The notes: generated from the letters alone by a model not told the origin. Shown: positions 1-9,067, counted from the first letter of the stretch. The stretch is 63,360 nucleotides of DNA from Betaproteobacteria bacterium CG2_30_68_42 (GCA_001872285.1 MNXU01000030.1:1-63360); one strand, 5' to 3'. Translations and numbers: made by a program.

Positions 1-1
1 C

Positions 2-385
2 ACCGTGCGCGGGCTGCATTTCCAGCATCCGCCCCACGCCGAACTGAAGTTCGTGAGCTGCCTGAGGGGCGAAGTCTTCGACGTCGCGGTGGACCTGCGG
101 CGCGGCTCGTCCACGTTCCTGCGCTGGCATGGTGAAATCCTCAGTGGCGGCAACCACCGCACGCTGGTGATCCCCGAAGGTTTCGCCCACGGATTCCAGG
201 CGCTCGAAGACGGCTGCGAGATGCTCTATTTCCACACCGCCGCCTACGAGGCGGGCGCCGAGGGCGGCGTGAACGTGCGCGATCCCCGGCTGGCGATCGC
301 CTGGCCGCTGCCGGTGTGCAACCTGTCCGAACGGGATGCCGCGCACCCACCGCTCGCGGAAGACTTCGCCGGGGTGGCCCCATGA
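2..385 (+). CDS. dTDP-4-dehydrorhamnose 3,5-epimerase family protein, 5' truncated by window edge
   Basis: The reading frame is open from the first bases of the window, so the N-terminus lies outside. The visible part begins TVRGLHFQ, the usual entry to the RmlC cupin core, and continues with GEVFDVAVDLR and VPEGFAHGFQ-type segments (here IPEGFAHGFQAL). Members of this family epimerise C3/C5 of nucleotide-activated 4-keto-6-deoxy sugars in the cytoplasm. The stop overlaps the next start (ATGA at 382-385), so it is translationally coupled to the C-methyltransferase. That pairing suggests synthesis of a branched deoxysugar. Whether the substrate is dTDP- or CDP-linked cannot be told from the fragment. 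Confidence 0.85.
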   Translation, partial: TVRGLHFQHPPHAELKFVSCLRGEVFDVAVDLRRGSSTFLRWHGEILSGGNHRTLVIPEGFAHGFQALEDGCEMLYFHTAAYEAGAEGGVNVRDPRLAIAWPLPVCNLSERDAAHPPLAEDFAGVAP

Positions 386-1626
386 AGTGCCGTCACTGCG
401 GCAATGCGCTGAAGCTGCCCCTGATCGACCTGGGAGCCGCGCCGCCTTCCAACGCCTACCTCACCGAACGGGCGCTGCACGCCCCGGAGAAATGGTTTCC
501 GCTGCGCGTTCTGGTGTGCGAGCGCTGCTGGCTCGCGCAGACCGAGGACTTCGCGCGGGCCGACGAACTGTTCGACGCCGATTACGCCTATTTCAGCGGC
601 TTTTCCACTACCTGGCTGGCCCACTGCGAGCGCTATTGCGAGGACATGGTGGCGCGCTTCGGGCTCGGACCCGCGAGCCACGTGGTCGAGGTCGCCGCCA
701 ACGACGGCAGCCTGCTGCAATTCTTCCGGGCGCGCGGGATTCCCTGCACCGGGATCGAACCCACCGCGAGCACCGCCGCCGCGGCACGCGCCCGGGGCAT
801 CGCCATCGTGCAGGACTTCTTCGGCGTGCGCCTGGCGAAGGAACTCGCCGCGCAGGGAAAACGGGCCGATCTCGTCGCCGCCAACAACGTGCTCGCCCAC
901 GTCCCGGACATCGACGATTTCGTCGCCGGCTTCGCCCATCTGCTCGAGCCACAAGGCGTGGCCACCTTCGAGTTTCCCCACCTCGTCGAACTCATCGACC
1001 ACGCGCAGTTCGACACCATCTACCACGAGCACTATTCCTATCTCTCGCTGCATGCGGTCGAACGCGTATTCGCGCGGGCGGGGTTGAAGCTCTTCGATGT
1101 CGAACGGCTCCCCACCCACGGGGGCAGCCTGCGTGTCCATGCCCAGCGCATGGACACCGGCGGCCGGCCGGAACATGAGCGCGTCGCCGCCCTGCGTGCG
1201 CTGGAAACGGAACGCGGCGTATCCTCGCCCGCGTACTACGCTCGCCTGCAATCGCGCGCCGAACGCATCAAGGACGATCTCGTGAGCTTCCTGATCGAGG
1301 CGAAGCGGCGCGGCGAGAAGGTCGTCGGCTACGGTGCGGCGGCGAAGGGGAACACGCTCCTGAATTTCGCCGGGGTGAGGCGCGACCTGCTCGCATTCGT
1401 GGCCGATCGCAACCCGGCCAAGCAGGGGAAGTTCCTGCCGGGGAGCCGGATACCGGTAGTCACCGAAGAGGCGCTGCGCGCGGCGCGCCCCGACTGGGTG
1501 CTGATCCTGCCCTGGAACCTCGCAGGTGAGCTGACCGCCCAGCTCGCCTACATCGGCGAATGGGGAGGACGCTTCGTCCGTGCCGTTCCCGAACTGACCG
1601 TGGAAGTCCCACTCGATCGACCCTGA
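382..1626 (+). CDS. SAM-dependent sugar C-methyltransferase (TylCIII/NovU type)
   Basis: This 414-residue protein has the three-part layout of deoxysugar C-methyltransferases. An N-terminal zinc-binding module has Cys3, Cys6, Cys46 and Cys49. A class I SAM fold has the VVEVAANDGS motif at about residue 100 and a YHEHYSY segment near 214. A C-terminal Rossmann-like half carries GYGAAAKGNT near 316. Enzymes of this type methylate C3 of dTDP-4-keto-6-deoxyhexoses. I chose the ATG at 382 because it gives the zinc-binding start MKCRHCG and a 4-base overlap with the upstream epimerase; the frame is open further upstream but the extra residues are not conserved-looking. The exact sugar substrate is inferred only from family and context. 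Confidence 0.88.
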   Translation: MKCRHCGNALKLPLIDLGAAPPSNAYLTERALHAPEKWFPLRVLVCERCWLAQTEDFARADELFDADYAYFSGFSTTWLAHCERYCEDMVARFGLGPASHVVEVAANDGSLLQFFRARGIPCTGIEPTASTAAAARARGIAIVQDFFGVRLAKELAAQGKRADLVAANNVLAHVPDIDDFVAGFAHLLEPQGVATFEFPHLVELIDHAQFDTIYHEHYSYLSLHAVERVFARAGLKLFDVERLPTHGGSLRVHAQRMDTGGRPEHERVAALRALETERGVSSPAYYARLQSRAERIKDDLVSFLIEAKRRGEKVVGYGAAAKGNTLLNFAGVRRDLLAFVADRNPAKQGKFLPGSRIPVVTEEALRAARPDWVLILPWNLAGELTAQLAYIGEWGGRFVRAVPELTVEVPLDRP

Positions 1627-1631
1627 CGACC

Positions 1632-1966
1632 ATGGCATCTGCGAGCCCACCGCCACCATTGACCGAAGCGCTCGACCGCGATGCGACCGCCGGACGCGCG
1701 CGCGGCCAGAGCACCCTGATCCTCTCCCGGCGCATCCCCGAAGCCCTCTACAGCGACGCGCCCCGTTTCGCCGCCGTTGCGCACATGCTCGATCGCGGCA
1801 TGTGGGACGAACTTCCAGCAGAACATCGCTGGACTCCATCCGATGCGCCGGAAGCGGGCTATGGGTTCGTGCTCGCCTGTCTGCCGCATCTGGAGAACGC
1901 CGTTACGGCATGCTGCTGTTCCATGCCGTGCTCGATGGTGTGTGCCATCGGTTGCTGAAGAGGTGA
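1632..1966 (+). pseudogene. small hypothetical gene of the glycan locus, apparently frameshifted near its 3' end
   Basis: From the ATG at 1632 the frame reads MASASPPPPLTEALDRD and stays protein-like as far as CLPHLENA (about 1900). It then turns into a Cys/Met-rich tail (ACCCSMPCSMVCAIGC) and stops at 1958. One base missing near 1900-1903 would restore YGMLLFHAVLDGVCHRLLKR, ending at the TGA 1964-1966, just 7 bases before the next start. The tail in the other frame looks far more natural. I therefore call it a frameshifted (or sequencing-error) gene; 1632-1958 is the intact-frame alternative. I do not recognise the family. Its position between sugar-modifying genes suggests a glycan-related role only by association. 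Confidence 0.5.
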
Positions 1967-1973
1967 TGCCCGG

Positions 1974-2462
1974 ATGTTGATCATTTCGCCCGAAGCCCGT
2001 GTATCCCCGCTGGCGGATATTGAGGACTCCACCCGTGGTACCCGCATCGAGATCGGACCTCACTGCCGGATTGACGCTTTCGTCAAGGTCAAACCAGCCG
2101 GCGGCCTGGGCGATGTGGTGATCGGCCACACCTGCTTTATCAATTCCGGCACCGTGATCTACACGGGGAATGGCGTGCGCATCGGCAACCATGTCCTGAT
2201 CGCGGCCAATACCACGCTGGCACCGGTCAATCACCAATTCCGTTCCCGCGACAAGCTCATCGTGGAACAGGGTTTCATGCCCAGCCGAGGGGGCATCGTC
2301 ATCGAGGATGATGTCTGGATCGGGGCAAATTGTGTGATTCTCGACGGCGCCCACATCCGCCGCGGCTGCGTCATCGCGGCCGGCAGCGTGGTTCGCGGCG
2401 AACTCCCGGAATACGCCGTTTGCGCTGGCAATCCGGCCATCCCGAAGTCCTACCGCGCATGA
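1974..2462 (+). CDS. left-handed beta-helix acyltransferase (hexapeptide repeat, WbbJ/Maa type)
   Basis: This 162-residue protein shows hexapeptide-repeat spacing (VVIGHTCFI, VRIGNHVLI, IVIEDDVWIGANCVIL, RRGCVIAAGSVV) and the C-terminal AGNPAIPKSYR typical of xenobiotic/maltose O-acetyltransferase relatives. The likely catalytic histidine is in APVNHQF (about residue 85). Such enzymes transfer acetyl from acetyl-CoA to a sugar hydroxyl or amine and work as trimers. It ends in a 4-base overlap with the epimerase gene downstream. The acceptor sugar is not known. Confidence 0.85.
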   Translation: MLIISPEARVSPLADIEDSTRGTRIEIGPHCRIDAFVKVKPAGGLGDVVIGHTCFINSGTVIYTGNGVRIGNHVLIAANTTLAPVNHQFRSRDKLIVEQGFMPSRGGIVIEDDVWIGANCVILDGAHIRRGCVIAAGSVVRGELPEYAVCAGNPAIPKSYRA

Positions 2463-3280
2463 AATTCACCCTCGTCGGGGCCAGTGGCTTCATTGGCGGC
2501 GCCCTCGCCGCAAGGTTGCGCGCGCACGGACACGAGGTATTCGCTCCTCGGCGCGGCTCGCGAGGCTTGCTGGACCGGGCTCTGGGCCACCTCATCTATG
2601 CGGCGGGAGTCACCGGAGACTTCCGTACCCGCCCGTTCGACACCTTGCGCGCGCACACGACCCTTCTCGCCGAGTTGCTGGAACATTCCGACTTCTCGTC
2701 ACTTCTGTATCTGTCTTCCGCGCGCATCTATCGGCATGCCGAGCATGGCGGCGAGGACGCGGCGATCTTCCTGCACAGCGAGGATCCCGAAGATCTCTAC
2801 GACCTCACAAAAATGACCGGGGAAGCCCTTTGTCATGCCAGCAACCGCACCCGCGTCCGAGTAGTCCGCCTGACCAACGTCGTGGGGGCGGATTTCCACT
2901 CCCGGAACTTCCTGTTCGATCTGATCCGCGCGGCCTGCGACACCGGACGCATCGAATTGCGCAGCGACCCGGACTCGGCCAAGGACTACGTGCTGCTCGA
3001 CGATGTGCTGGAAATGTTGCCGCGCATCGCGCTGGAAGGTCGCGAGGTCTGTTACAACCTCGGTGGTGGCCGTAACCTCAGGCATGCCGACCTGCTGGCG
3101 CCAATACTGGATATCACGGGTGCCCGCCTTAACGTGCGCGAAGGCGCACCGCGGATTGCTGCTCCAGTCGTCGACATCGGGCGTGTGCGCGATGAATTTT
3201 CTTTTCTGCCGGCGCAAGTGCTGCCGCGCATCCCGGAATTGGTACGTCAATACAGGAAACTCAACCATGCTCAGAATTGA
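2459..3280 (+). CDS. NAD-dependent epimerase/dehydratase family protein (extended SDR)
   Basis: This 273-residue protein is an extended SDR. It has the dinucleotide motif GASGFIG at residues 7-13, a strand ending LLYLSSARIY, and the catalytic YxxxK as YDLTK near residue 114. The DYVLLDDVLEML segment matches the usual DYIHVDDV position of nucleotide-sugar epimerases. Family members epimerise, dehydrate or reduce nucleotide sugars. The start ATG at 2459 overlaps the acetyltransferase stop (ATGA), which decides it over longer open-frame alternatives. It probably acts on the same activated sugar as the flanking enzymes; the reaction cannot be assigned. Confidence 0.85.
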   Translation: MKFTLVGASGFIGGALAARLRAHGHEVFAPRRGSRGLLDRALGHLIYAAGVTGDFRTRPFDTLRAHTTLLAELLEHSDFSSLLYLSSARIYRHAEHGGEDAAIFLHSEDPEDLYDLTKMTGEALCHASNRTRVRVVRLTNVVGADFHSRNFLFDLIRAACDTGRIELRSDPDSAKDYVLLDDVLEMLPRIALEGREVCYNLGGGRNLRHADLLAPILDITGARLNVREGAPRIAAPVVDIGRVRDEFSFLPAQVLPRIPELVRQYRKLNHAQN

Positions 3281-4055
3281 TCTGGAACGCGGTCTGGTGG
3301 AAGTCGATCGCCCCATGGGCACCATCACCTATCCGATCGGCTCGCCCCAAGCCTTCGAGTGGATTTCGCGCGCCTGGCTGCGTAGCGGCTGGGACGGAAA
3401 GTATGTCTACAGTTTCACGTGGATGGGGCGACCCATCATCCAGTTGCCCGATGACGTGCTGCGCATGCAGGAAGCGCTTTATGCGGTGAGGCCCGACGTC
3501 GTGGTGGAGACGGGCGTGGCCCATGGGGGCAGCCTGGTGTTTTATGCGTCGCTGTTCCGCGCCATGCGACGCGGGCGTGTCGTGGGTGTCGATATCGAGA
3601 TTCGGCCCCATAATCGCCATGCGATCGAAACCCATGAAATGGCCGATCTGATCACCTTGATCGAAGGCAGCTCCACGGAACCGGCGATCGTCGATCAGGT
3701 CAGGGCACAAGTTCAGCCCGGCGAAACGGTTCTGGTAATCCTGGACTCCAATCACAGCAAACGACATGTACGTGAAGAGCTGGAGGTCTATGGTCCGCTG
3801 GTGAGTCCCGGTTCGTACATCGTCGCCACCGATGGGATCATGGGCGATCTGATCGGTGCACCACGTTCGCAACCGGATTGGGGATGGAACAACCCGCGGG
3901 TCGCGGCGGAGGAGTTCCTCGCCGCACATCCGGAATTCGAACTCGCCCCGCCTGCGTTTCCCTTCAATGAAGGCACGCTCACCGACCGCGTCACTTATTG
4001 GCCGGGCGCATGGCTGCGGCGAAAGTGCATGGCTGCGGCGAAAGTGAATGCCTGA
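3267..4055 (+). CDS. CmcI/cephalosporin-hydroxylase family protein (likely SAM-dependent O-methyl- or hydroxylase-type enzyme)
   Basis: This 262-residue protein has the landmarks of the CmcI family as I recall them: VVVETGVAHGGSLVF near residue 79 (a SAM-binding-like loop), and ILDSNHSKRHVREELEVYGPLVSPGSYIV near residues 161-190 (two short parts of the same conserved block). The family is named after a cephamycin enzyme, but members in polysaccharide loci are generally thought to be methyltransferases. It overlaps the upstream gene by 14 bases. The last nine residues come from a 19-base tandem duplication (4009-4046); without it the protein would stop at ...WLRRK, immediately before the next ATG. 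Confidence 0.8.
   Translation: MLRIDLERGLVEVDRPMGTITYPIGSPQAFEWISRAWLRSGWDGKYVYSFTWMGRPIIQLPDDVLRMQEALYAVRPDVVVETGVAHGGSLVFYASLFRAMRRGRVVGVDIEIRPHNRHAIETHEMADLITLIEGSSTEPAIVDQVRAQVQPGETVLVILDSNHSKRHVREELEVYGPLVSPGSYIVATDGIMGDLIGAPRSQPDWGWNNPRVAAEEFLAAHPEFELAPPAFPFNEGTLTDRVTYWPGAWLRRKCMAAAKVNA
4009..4046 (+). repeat. perfect 19-base tandem duplication at a gene end
   Basis: CATGGCTGCGGCGAAAGTG occurs twice in direct succession (4009-4027 and 4028-4046). Nineteen is not a multiple of three, so the second copy shifts the frame and replaces what would have been a TGA stop after the first copy. The result is a nine-residue extension and an 8-base overlap with the following glycosyltransferase gene. 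Confidence 0.9.
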
Positions 4056-5139
4056 AGTTTCCGTCGGGCCGCCGTTGCGCATCGCCCTGATCCTGACGAA
4101 TCTCGCCGGCGGCGGCGCCGAGAAGGCCATGTTGAAGATGGCTGCGCTGCTCGCCGCGCGCGATCACGAGGTGGAGGTCGTGTTGCTGGAGGATCGCCGT
4201 GACCATGATGTGCCCGAGGGCGTGGCGGTCAGGGCGCTGGCCGCATCCGGCAGCCTGTCGCATGGCTGGCTGGGCAGGCGCATCGCCGCCGGGCGACTGC
4301 GCAGACTGCTCGATGGCGGCCGCAGCCACGACCTGATCGTGTCCACCCTGCCTTTCGCCGACGAGATCGCCGACCGCGCGCATCTGCGCAATCACTGGTG
4401 CCGCATCGCCAATACCCTGTCTGCCGAGATCGCCCTGCTGGCGCGAAACGATCCCGCAAAGGCGGCTCGCCGCCGCGCGCGCTACGGTGCCTTGTATGCA
4501 CGGCATCCGCTCATCGCCGTGTCGCAGGGCGTGGGCGAGGATCTGCGAACGGCGCTCGGGCTGGAGACGCGCATCGCCGTGATCCCGAACCCGTTCGATC
4601 CGGAGTCGATCCACAAGCTGGCCGCCCTGCCCGAGCCTGCGCTGCCGGCCCGGCCCTATGTCATCCATGTCGGTCGCTTCAGCCCGCAGAAGCGCCACGA
4701 CCTGCTGCTCGATGCCTGGGCGCGCCTGCCGCAGGCCCCCGAGCTGGTATTGCTCACCGCGCCGGATCCACGACTCGATCACATGATCGAGGCGCGTGGA
4801 CTGAGTGGACGGGTGCGTGTCGCCGGTTTCCAGACCAATCCGTATCCCTGGATCGCCCGAGCGAGTCTGCTCGTGCTCTGTTCCGACCACGAGGGCCTGC
4901 CCAACGTGCTGCTGGAAGCGATGGCCTGCGGGACGCCAGTGGTGAGCACCGACTGCCCGTCCGGCCCACGCGAGATTCTCGCCGCCTTGCCGGAATGCCT
5001 CGTGCCTTGCGGCGATGCAGGTGCCCTTGCCCGGGCCGTCACACGCGCCCTTGCGCGCCCGCCCGAGTGTGACTGCGTGGATTTCGCTCCCTATGCCCCC
5101 GAGGCGGTCGCGGCGGCGTGGGAAGGCCTGGCAGGTTAG
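4048..5139 (+). CDS. glycosyltransferase family 4
   Basis: This 363-residue GT-B enzyme has an N-terminal acceptor domain with TNLAGGGAEKAMLKMA, the glycine-rich loop of GT4 proteins. The C-terminal nucleotide-sugar domain has VGRFSPQKRHDLLLDAW and the E-x7-E type motif SDHEGLPNVLLEAMACG near residue 281, followed by GTPVVSTDCPSGP. It would add a sugar from a nucleotide donor to a lipid-linked acceptor at the cytoplasmic face of the membrane. Its start lies inside the end of the CmcI-like gene. A second GT4 with a similar C-terminal domain lies at 7874. Confidence 0.9.
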   Translation: MPEVSVGPPLRIALILTNLAGGGAEKAMLKMAALLAARDHEVEVVLLEDRRDHDVPEGVAVRALAASGSLSHGWLGRRIAAGRLRRLLDGGRSHDLIVSTLPFADEIADRAHLRNHWCRIANTLSAEIALLARNDPAKAARRRARYGALYARHPLIAVSQGVGEDLRTALGLETRIAVIPNPFDPESIHKLAALPEPALPARPYVIHVGRFSPQKRHDLLLDAWARLPQAPELVLLTAPDPRLDHMIEARGLSGRVRVAGFQTNPYPWIARASLLVLCSDHEGLPNVLLEAMACGTPVVSTDCPSGPREILAALPECLVPCGDAGALARAVTRALARPPECDCVDFAPYAPEAVAAAWEGLAG

Positions 5140-5143
5140 CTGC

Positions 5144-7006
5144 ATGTGCGGAATCTTCGGGCTCATCGGCACCCCTTGGCGCGAGCAGGCCGATCGGGCG
5201 CTCGCGGCCATCGACTCACGCGGCCCGGACGAGCGGACGCTGGTCGACGTGGGCGAGGCGAGGCTCGGGCACACACGGCTTTCGGTGATCGACCTCGCCG
5301 GTGGACATCAGCCGATGCTGAGTCCGGACGGGTCGCTCGCGCTGGTCTTCAATGGCGAGATCTACAACTTCCTCGAACTGCGGGTCGAGCTGGAAGCGCG
5401 GGGCTACCGTTTCGCCACCCGCTCGGATACCGAGGTATTGCTGCATGGGTACTCGGCCTGGGGTGACGATCTACCCATTCGGCTCGACGGCATGTTCGCC
5501 TTCGCGGTATGGGACGTTCGCCGCAGGCAGCTCTTTGCCGCGCGCGACCGGCTGGGCATCAAGCCGTTTTTTTATGCCATGCACCCAGGGTTCGCGTTCG
5601 CCTCGACATTGGCCCCCCTGCTGCGGATCGAGGGCTTTCCGCATGAGCTCGACTGGCAGGCGCTGCGCGACTATCTTGCCTACCAGACCTGCCTCGCTCC
5701 GGCGAGCTTTCTCGCCGGAGTGGCGCAGTTACCGCCGGCCTGCCGGTTGCGCTGGGATGCCGTGTCGGGTCGTCTGGACGTCGTGCCCTACTGGACAATT
5801 CCGGAACCGGGCGAAACGAGCCTCGGGCGCGACGAACTGGTTGAACGGACCGACGCTGCTTTGCGTGAAAGCGTTCGCCGCCAGCTGGTGGCGGACGTGC
5901 CGTTGGGCGCGTTCCTGTCAGGCGGCATCGACTCCAGCCTGGTGGTGCGCTACATGGCCGAGGCGGGCGCTCGTCCAGTCAAGACCTTCAGCCTGCGCTT
6001 TGCGGAATCGGGCTTCGACGAGACCGCGCATGCACTGGCGGTCGCCGATCGCTTCGGCTGCGAGCACCAGGTGCTCGACGCGCCGAGGATCGACGCCGAT
6101 GCCTTCACCGCCGCCATCGCCGATCTTGACCAGCCGCTCGCCGACCCGGCGTACGTCATGACCCACGCGCTTTCGCGGCTTACCCGCAGACACGTCACCG
6201 TGGCGCTGAGCGGTGATGGCGGCGATGAACTGTTCGCGGGCTATGGTCGCTATCGTATCCAGGCAGGTGATTTCCCCCGGCGTCACGGTCAATCGCTGCT
6301 GCGCGCGGCGGTGCTTAACGGCTGGCTGCCGGCCTCGCTGCTCAGACGAACCCTCTGGGGCGAGGAGCGCATGCTGTATCGTCAGGTCGAACTCGGGCCC
6401 TGGCCCGTGTCGCGCAAGAGTCTTGCCGCCTACCTGAGTCCGGACGTTCACGCCGCCTGCCGGATCGAGAACACGCTGGAGCGCTGGCGGACGCTCGCGC
6501 GAGGTTTCGCTGGACAGATGAATACCGCAAGGCTGATGCGCGCCGATCTGTGGACTTATCTCTCCGACAACTGCCTGGCGAAGACCGACCGCGCCAGCAT
6601 GGCACACGGGTTGGAAGTGCGCGTTCCAATGCTCGGTAATCCGGTATTGGACCAGGTGCTCCAGTGGCCGGCTGGTGTGCATTTCGATACCGGCGGTGGC
6701 AAAGCCATTCTGCGCGAACTGGCTCGCCGTCACCTGCCGGAAGCGGTCTGGAATCGTCCCAAGCATGGTTTCTCCGTTCCGCTGAGAGCGCTTTTCAACG
6801 GCCCCTGGCGGGCGCCCGGCGAGGAGCTGACCTCCCGCTGTGGCGACATCGCCCCCTTCCTCGACGCCCGCGCGGTCAGCCGGCTCTGGAGTGACGCCCG
6901 CGCCGGCAAGGCTTCGCTGCGCCTGGCATATACATTCCTGGTACTGCTCATCTGGCTCGACCGCAACCGGCTCCCGAGCCGAACAGCCCCGGATCTCCGG
7001 AGCTGA
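5144..7006 (+). CDS. asnB: glutamine-hydrolysing asparagine synthase-like amidotransferase
   Basis: This 620-residue protein starts MCGIFGLIG, so after Met removal Cys is the N-terminal nucleophile of the class II glutaminase domain. RGPDERT follows near residue 25. The synthetase domain carries the PP-loop SGGIDSS near residue 259. The start at 5144 is fixed by the need for Cys2. In glycan loci such AsnB paralogues probably amidate uronic acids or other carboxylates rather than make free asparagine; that role here is inferred from context. It begins 4 bases after the GT4 stop and is followed after 4 bases by the FkbM gene. Confidence 0.9.
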   Translation: MCGIFGLIGTPWREQADRALAAIDSRGPDERTLVDVGEARLGHTRLSVIDLAGGHQPMLSPDGSLALVFNGEIYNFLELRVELEARGYRFATRSDTEVLLHGYSAWGDDLPIRLDGMFAFAVWDVRRRQLFAARDRLGIKPFFYAMHPGFAFASTLAPLLRIEGFPHELDWQALRDYLAYQTCLAPASFLAGVAQLPPACRLRWDAVSGRLDVVPYWTIPEPGETSLGRDELVERTDAALRESVRRQLVADVPLGAFLSGGIDSSLVVRYMAEAGARPVKTFSLRFAESGFDETAHALAVADRFGCEHQVLDAPRIDADAFTAAIADLDQPLADPAYVMTHALSRLTRRHVTVALSGDGGDELFAGYGRYRIQAGDFPRRHGQSLLRAAVLNGWLPASLLRRTLWGEERMLYRQVELGPWPVSRKSLAAYLSPDVHAACRIENTLERWRTLARGFAGQMNTARLMRADLWTYLSDNCLAKTDRASMAHGLEVRVPMLGNPVLDQVLQWPAGVHFDTGGGKAILRELARRHLPEAVWNRPKHGFSVPLRALFNGPWRAPGEELTSRCGDIAPFLDARAVSRLWSDARAGKASLRLAYTFLVLLIWLDRNRLPSRTAPDLRS

Positions 7007-7010
7007 AACC

Positions 7011-7874
7011 ATGTCCCTGAGATCCGAGATCAGGCGCGCGCGCCTCTACTACAAGTCCCTGCCGCTCATCTTCGCAGCGCTGGAGCTGCCCCTGCTCGCG
7101 CTCGTCCTCCCCTTGCTCACGACCGCCATCGGTTTCCGCACCAAGACCGGTGGCGTGCTCGAAGTGCCGCCGGGCGCGTGGCATCTGCTGCCGAACATGT
7201 GCCGGCTGGCGCAGATCGGTGCCGGCTGCCGCATCGAACCGGACTGCAAGCGCATCGAACTCGACGGCTACGTCTTTTTCTCGCCGCGTGAAGCGCGCGT
7301 CGAGGGCGACTTTCTGCGCGAGATCTTGCGCGACGACGTGTATCGCATGAAGGGCCGCAAGCTGGCCGGAAAGGTGGCGGTGGACATCGGCGCGTTCTTC
7401 GGCGACAGCTCGATTCCGATGGCGAAGCAGGGTGCGACCGTCTATGCGTTCGAACCGTCGGCAGCCTCGGGCGAACTGATGCGCCGCAACCTGAGCGCAA
7501 ATGGCATCGGCGACGCGGTGCGCTTCTTCAACGTCGGCCTGTGCATGGGCACCCGCACGGAAATTGCAGGCGAGGACGAACTGGGGTTCGTAGACGCCAT
7601 CCCGTTTCTCGCCGCCAATGTGCCTGCTGGCATCGACCTGTTGAAGATGGACTGCGAAGGCTGCGAGTACGCGCTGTTCGAGGACGCCCGCTTCCTCGAT
7701 CACCTGGCGCCGCTCGACATCGTAATGGAATATCACCGGGGCGAGGCGCCCCTCGTCGAGATCCTGGAAGCGCGCGGCTACCGGGTGGAAGTTGCGCCCT
7801 GCGGCGATGCGGTCGGCTATCTCTACGCAACCTTGCCGGGCGGCCGCCGATGGACCGGGCCGCACAAGCCGTGA
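7011..7874 (+). CDS. FkbM family methyltransferase
   Basis: This 287-residue protein has a hydrophobic N-terminal stretch (about residues 18-42) that could be a membrane anchor or amphipathic segment. The FkbM-type SAM fold follows, with VAVDIGAFFGDSS near residue 124, VYAFEPSAASGELMRRN, and DLLKMDCEGCEYALF, which is the family signature. FkbM enzymes O-methylate sugars or polyketides. Its stop overlaps the next gene (TGATG at 7872-7876). The hydrophobic N-terminus is unusual for this otherwise soluble family and hints at action close to the membrane. Confidence 0.87.
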   Translation: MSLRSEIRRARLYYKSLPLIFAALELPLLALVLPLLTTAIGFRTKTGGVLEVPPGAWHLLPNMCRLAQIGAGCRIEPDCKRIELDGYVFFSPREARVEGDFLREILRDDVYRMKGRKLAGKVAVDIGAFFGDSSIPMAKQGATVYAFEPSAASGELMRRNLSANGIGDAVRFFNVGLCMGTRTEIAGEDELGFVDAIPFLAANVPAGIDLLKMDCEGCEYALFEDARFLDHLAPLDIVMEYHRGEAPLVEILEARGYRVEVAPCGDAVGYLYATLPGGRRWTGPHKP

Positions 7875-9067
7875 TGCCGGAGCGACTGCGCGTCGGCCTG
7901 CTGGTCGATACGCTGGTGGGCGGAGGCGCCGAGCGCATGTCGCTCACCTTCGCCGAATGCTTCCGGGCGATGGGACACGACGCTCACGTGATCCTCCTGC
8001 GTGATGTCGTCGAGCATGACACCCGTGGCGTGCCGGTTCACGCGCTCTCCGACACGGCCCGGCTGCATGCGTTGCGGCCGCTCAACAAGCTGATGCTCGC
8101 CCGACGCCTGCGGCAAACGGTGCGGCGTATCGAGGCAGACGGCAAGCCGTTCGATTTCTTCATCTCCAATGCCGAGGACATGGATCGCATCTCGGCCATG
8201 GCGCGTCTGCCGACGGTCTTCATCCGATACCGCAATTCTCTGCTGCTGTTCCTGCGGGCAAAGGTCGGCAACGCCACCGGTGTGAAGCGGTACATCCGGG
8301 CCTGGCGCTGGATGCGCAAGTTCAGGCGCATCTACGGCGGACGCCATATCGTTGCCATCTCGAAGGCGATGGAACGGGAGCTCGTTCAGGATTGCGGCAT
8401 CGAGCCGGCATCGATCACGACGATCTACAACCCGTTCGACTTCGAACGCATCCGCGCACTGGCGCAGGAACCGGCGGCGGACCTGCCCACCCAGCCTTAT
8501 ATCCTGTATGTCGCGCGCATGAGCGGGCGCAAGGACCAGGAAACGCTGATCCGGGCTTATGCCGAGGCGCGATTGCCGCACCTGTTGGTGTTGTTGGGCG
8601 GCACCACCAGTGCGAAGGAGGAGGCGTACCGCAAGCACATCGAGACGCTCATCGCCGAGCTCGGACTCGGCGGCCGGGTATTGATGCCGGGTTTCCGCGC
8701 CAACCCCTATCCCTGGATACGGCATGCGGCCCTGTTCGCCCTGTCCTCGCGCAGCGAGGGCCTGCCGCTGGTGCTGGTGGAGGCGCTGATCCTCGGCACC
8801 CCGGTGGTGAGCACCGACTGCCCGACTGGCCCGGGCGAGATCCTGGCCGGGGATCTGGCGCGTTTCCTCTCGCCGGTCGGCGACGTGCCGGCGCTTGCAG
8901 CCAACCTGCGCGCGGCCCTCGCCGGCTATCCGAAGATCGATCCGGCGCTCCTGGAGCGCTTTCGGGATGACTACGCCATCAATCGGTATCTGGCGCACTT
9001 CCGGAGGATCACAGGCGGTCGGGACCGAGCCACGCGAGCGCCCGCGGGCTCGATGAGAAGCAGGTAG
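7874..9067 (+). CDS. glycosyltransferase family 4
   Basis: This 397-residue GT-B protein opens with LLVDTLVGGGAERMSL, the GT4 N-terminal loop. It contains VARMSGRKDQETLIRAY in the donor domain and the E-x7-E motif SEGLPLVLVEAL near residue 293. The ATG at 7874 overlaps the FkbM stop and is preferred to an in-frame ATG 8 codons upstream. It resembles the product of the gene at 4048 in its C-terminal half (GTPVVSTDCPTGPGEIL), so the two may be old paralogues with different acceptors. Confidence 0.9.
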   Translation: MPERLRVGLLVDTLVGGGAERMSLTFAECFRAMGHDAHVILLRDVVEHDTRGVPVHALSDTARLHALRPLNKLMLARRLRQTVRRIEADGKPFDFFISNAEDMDRISAMARLPTVFIRYRNSLLLFLRAKVGNATGVKRYIRAWRWMRKFRRIYGGRHIVAISKAMERELVQDCGIEPASITTIYNPFDFERIRALAQEPAADLPTQPYILYVARMSGRKDQETLIRAYAEARLPHLLVLLGGTTSAKEEAYRKHIETLIAELGLGGRVLMPGFRANPYPWIRHAALFALSSRSEGLPLVLVEALILGTPVVSTDCPTGPGEILAGDLARFLSPVGDVPALAANLRAALAGYPKIDPALLERFRDDYAINRYLAHFRRITGGRDRATRAPAGSMRSR

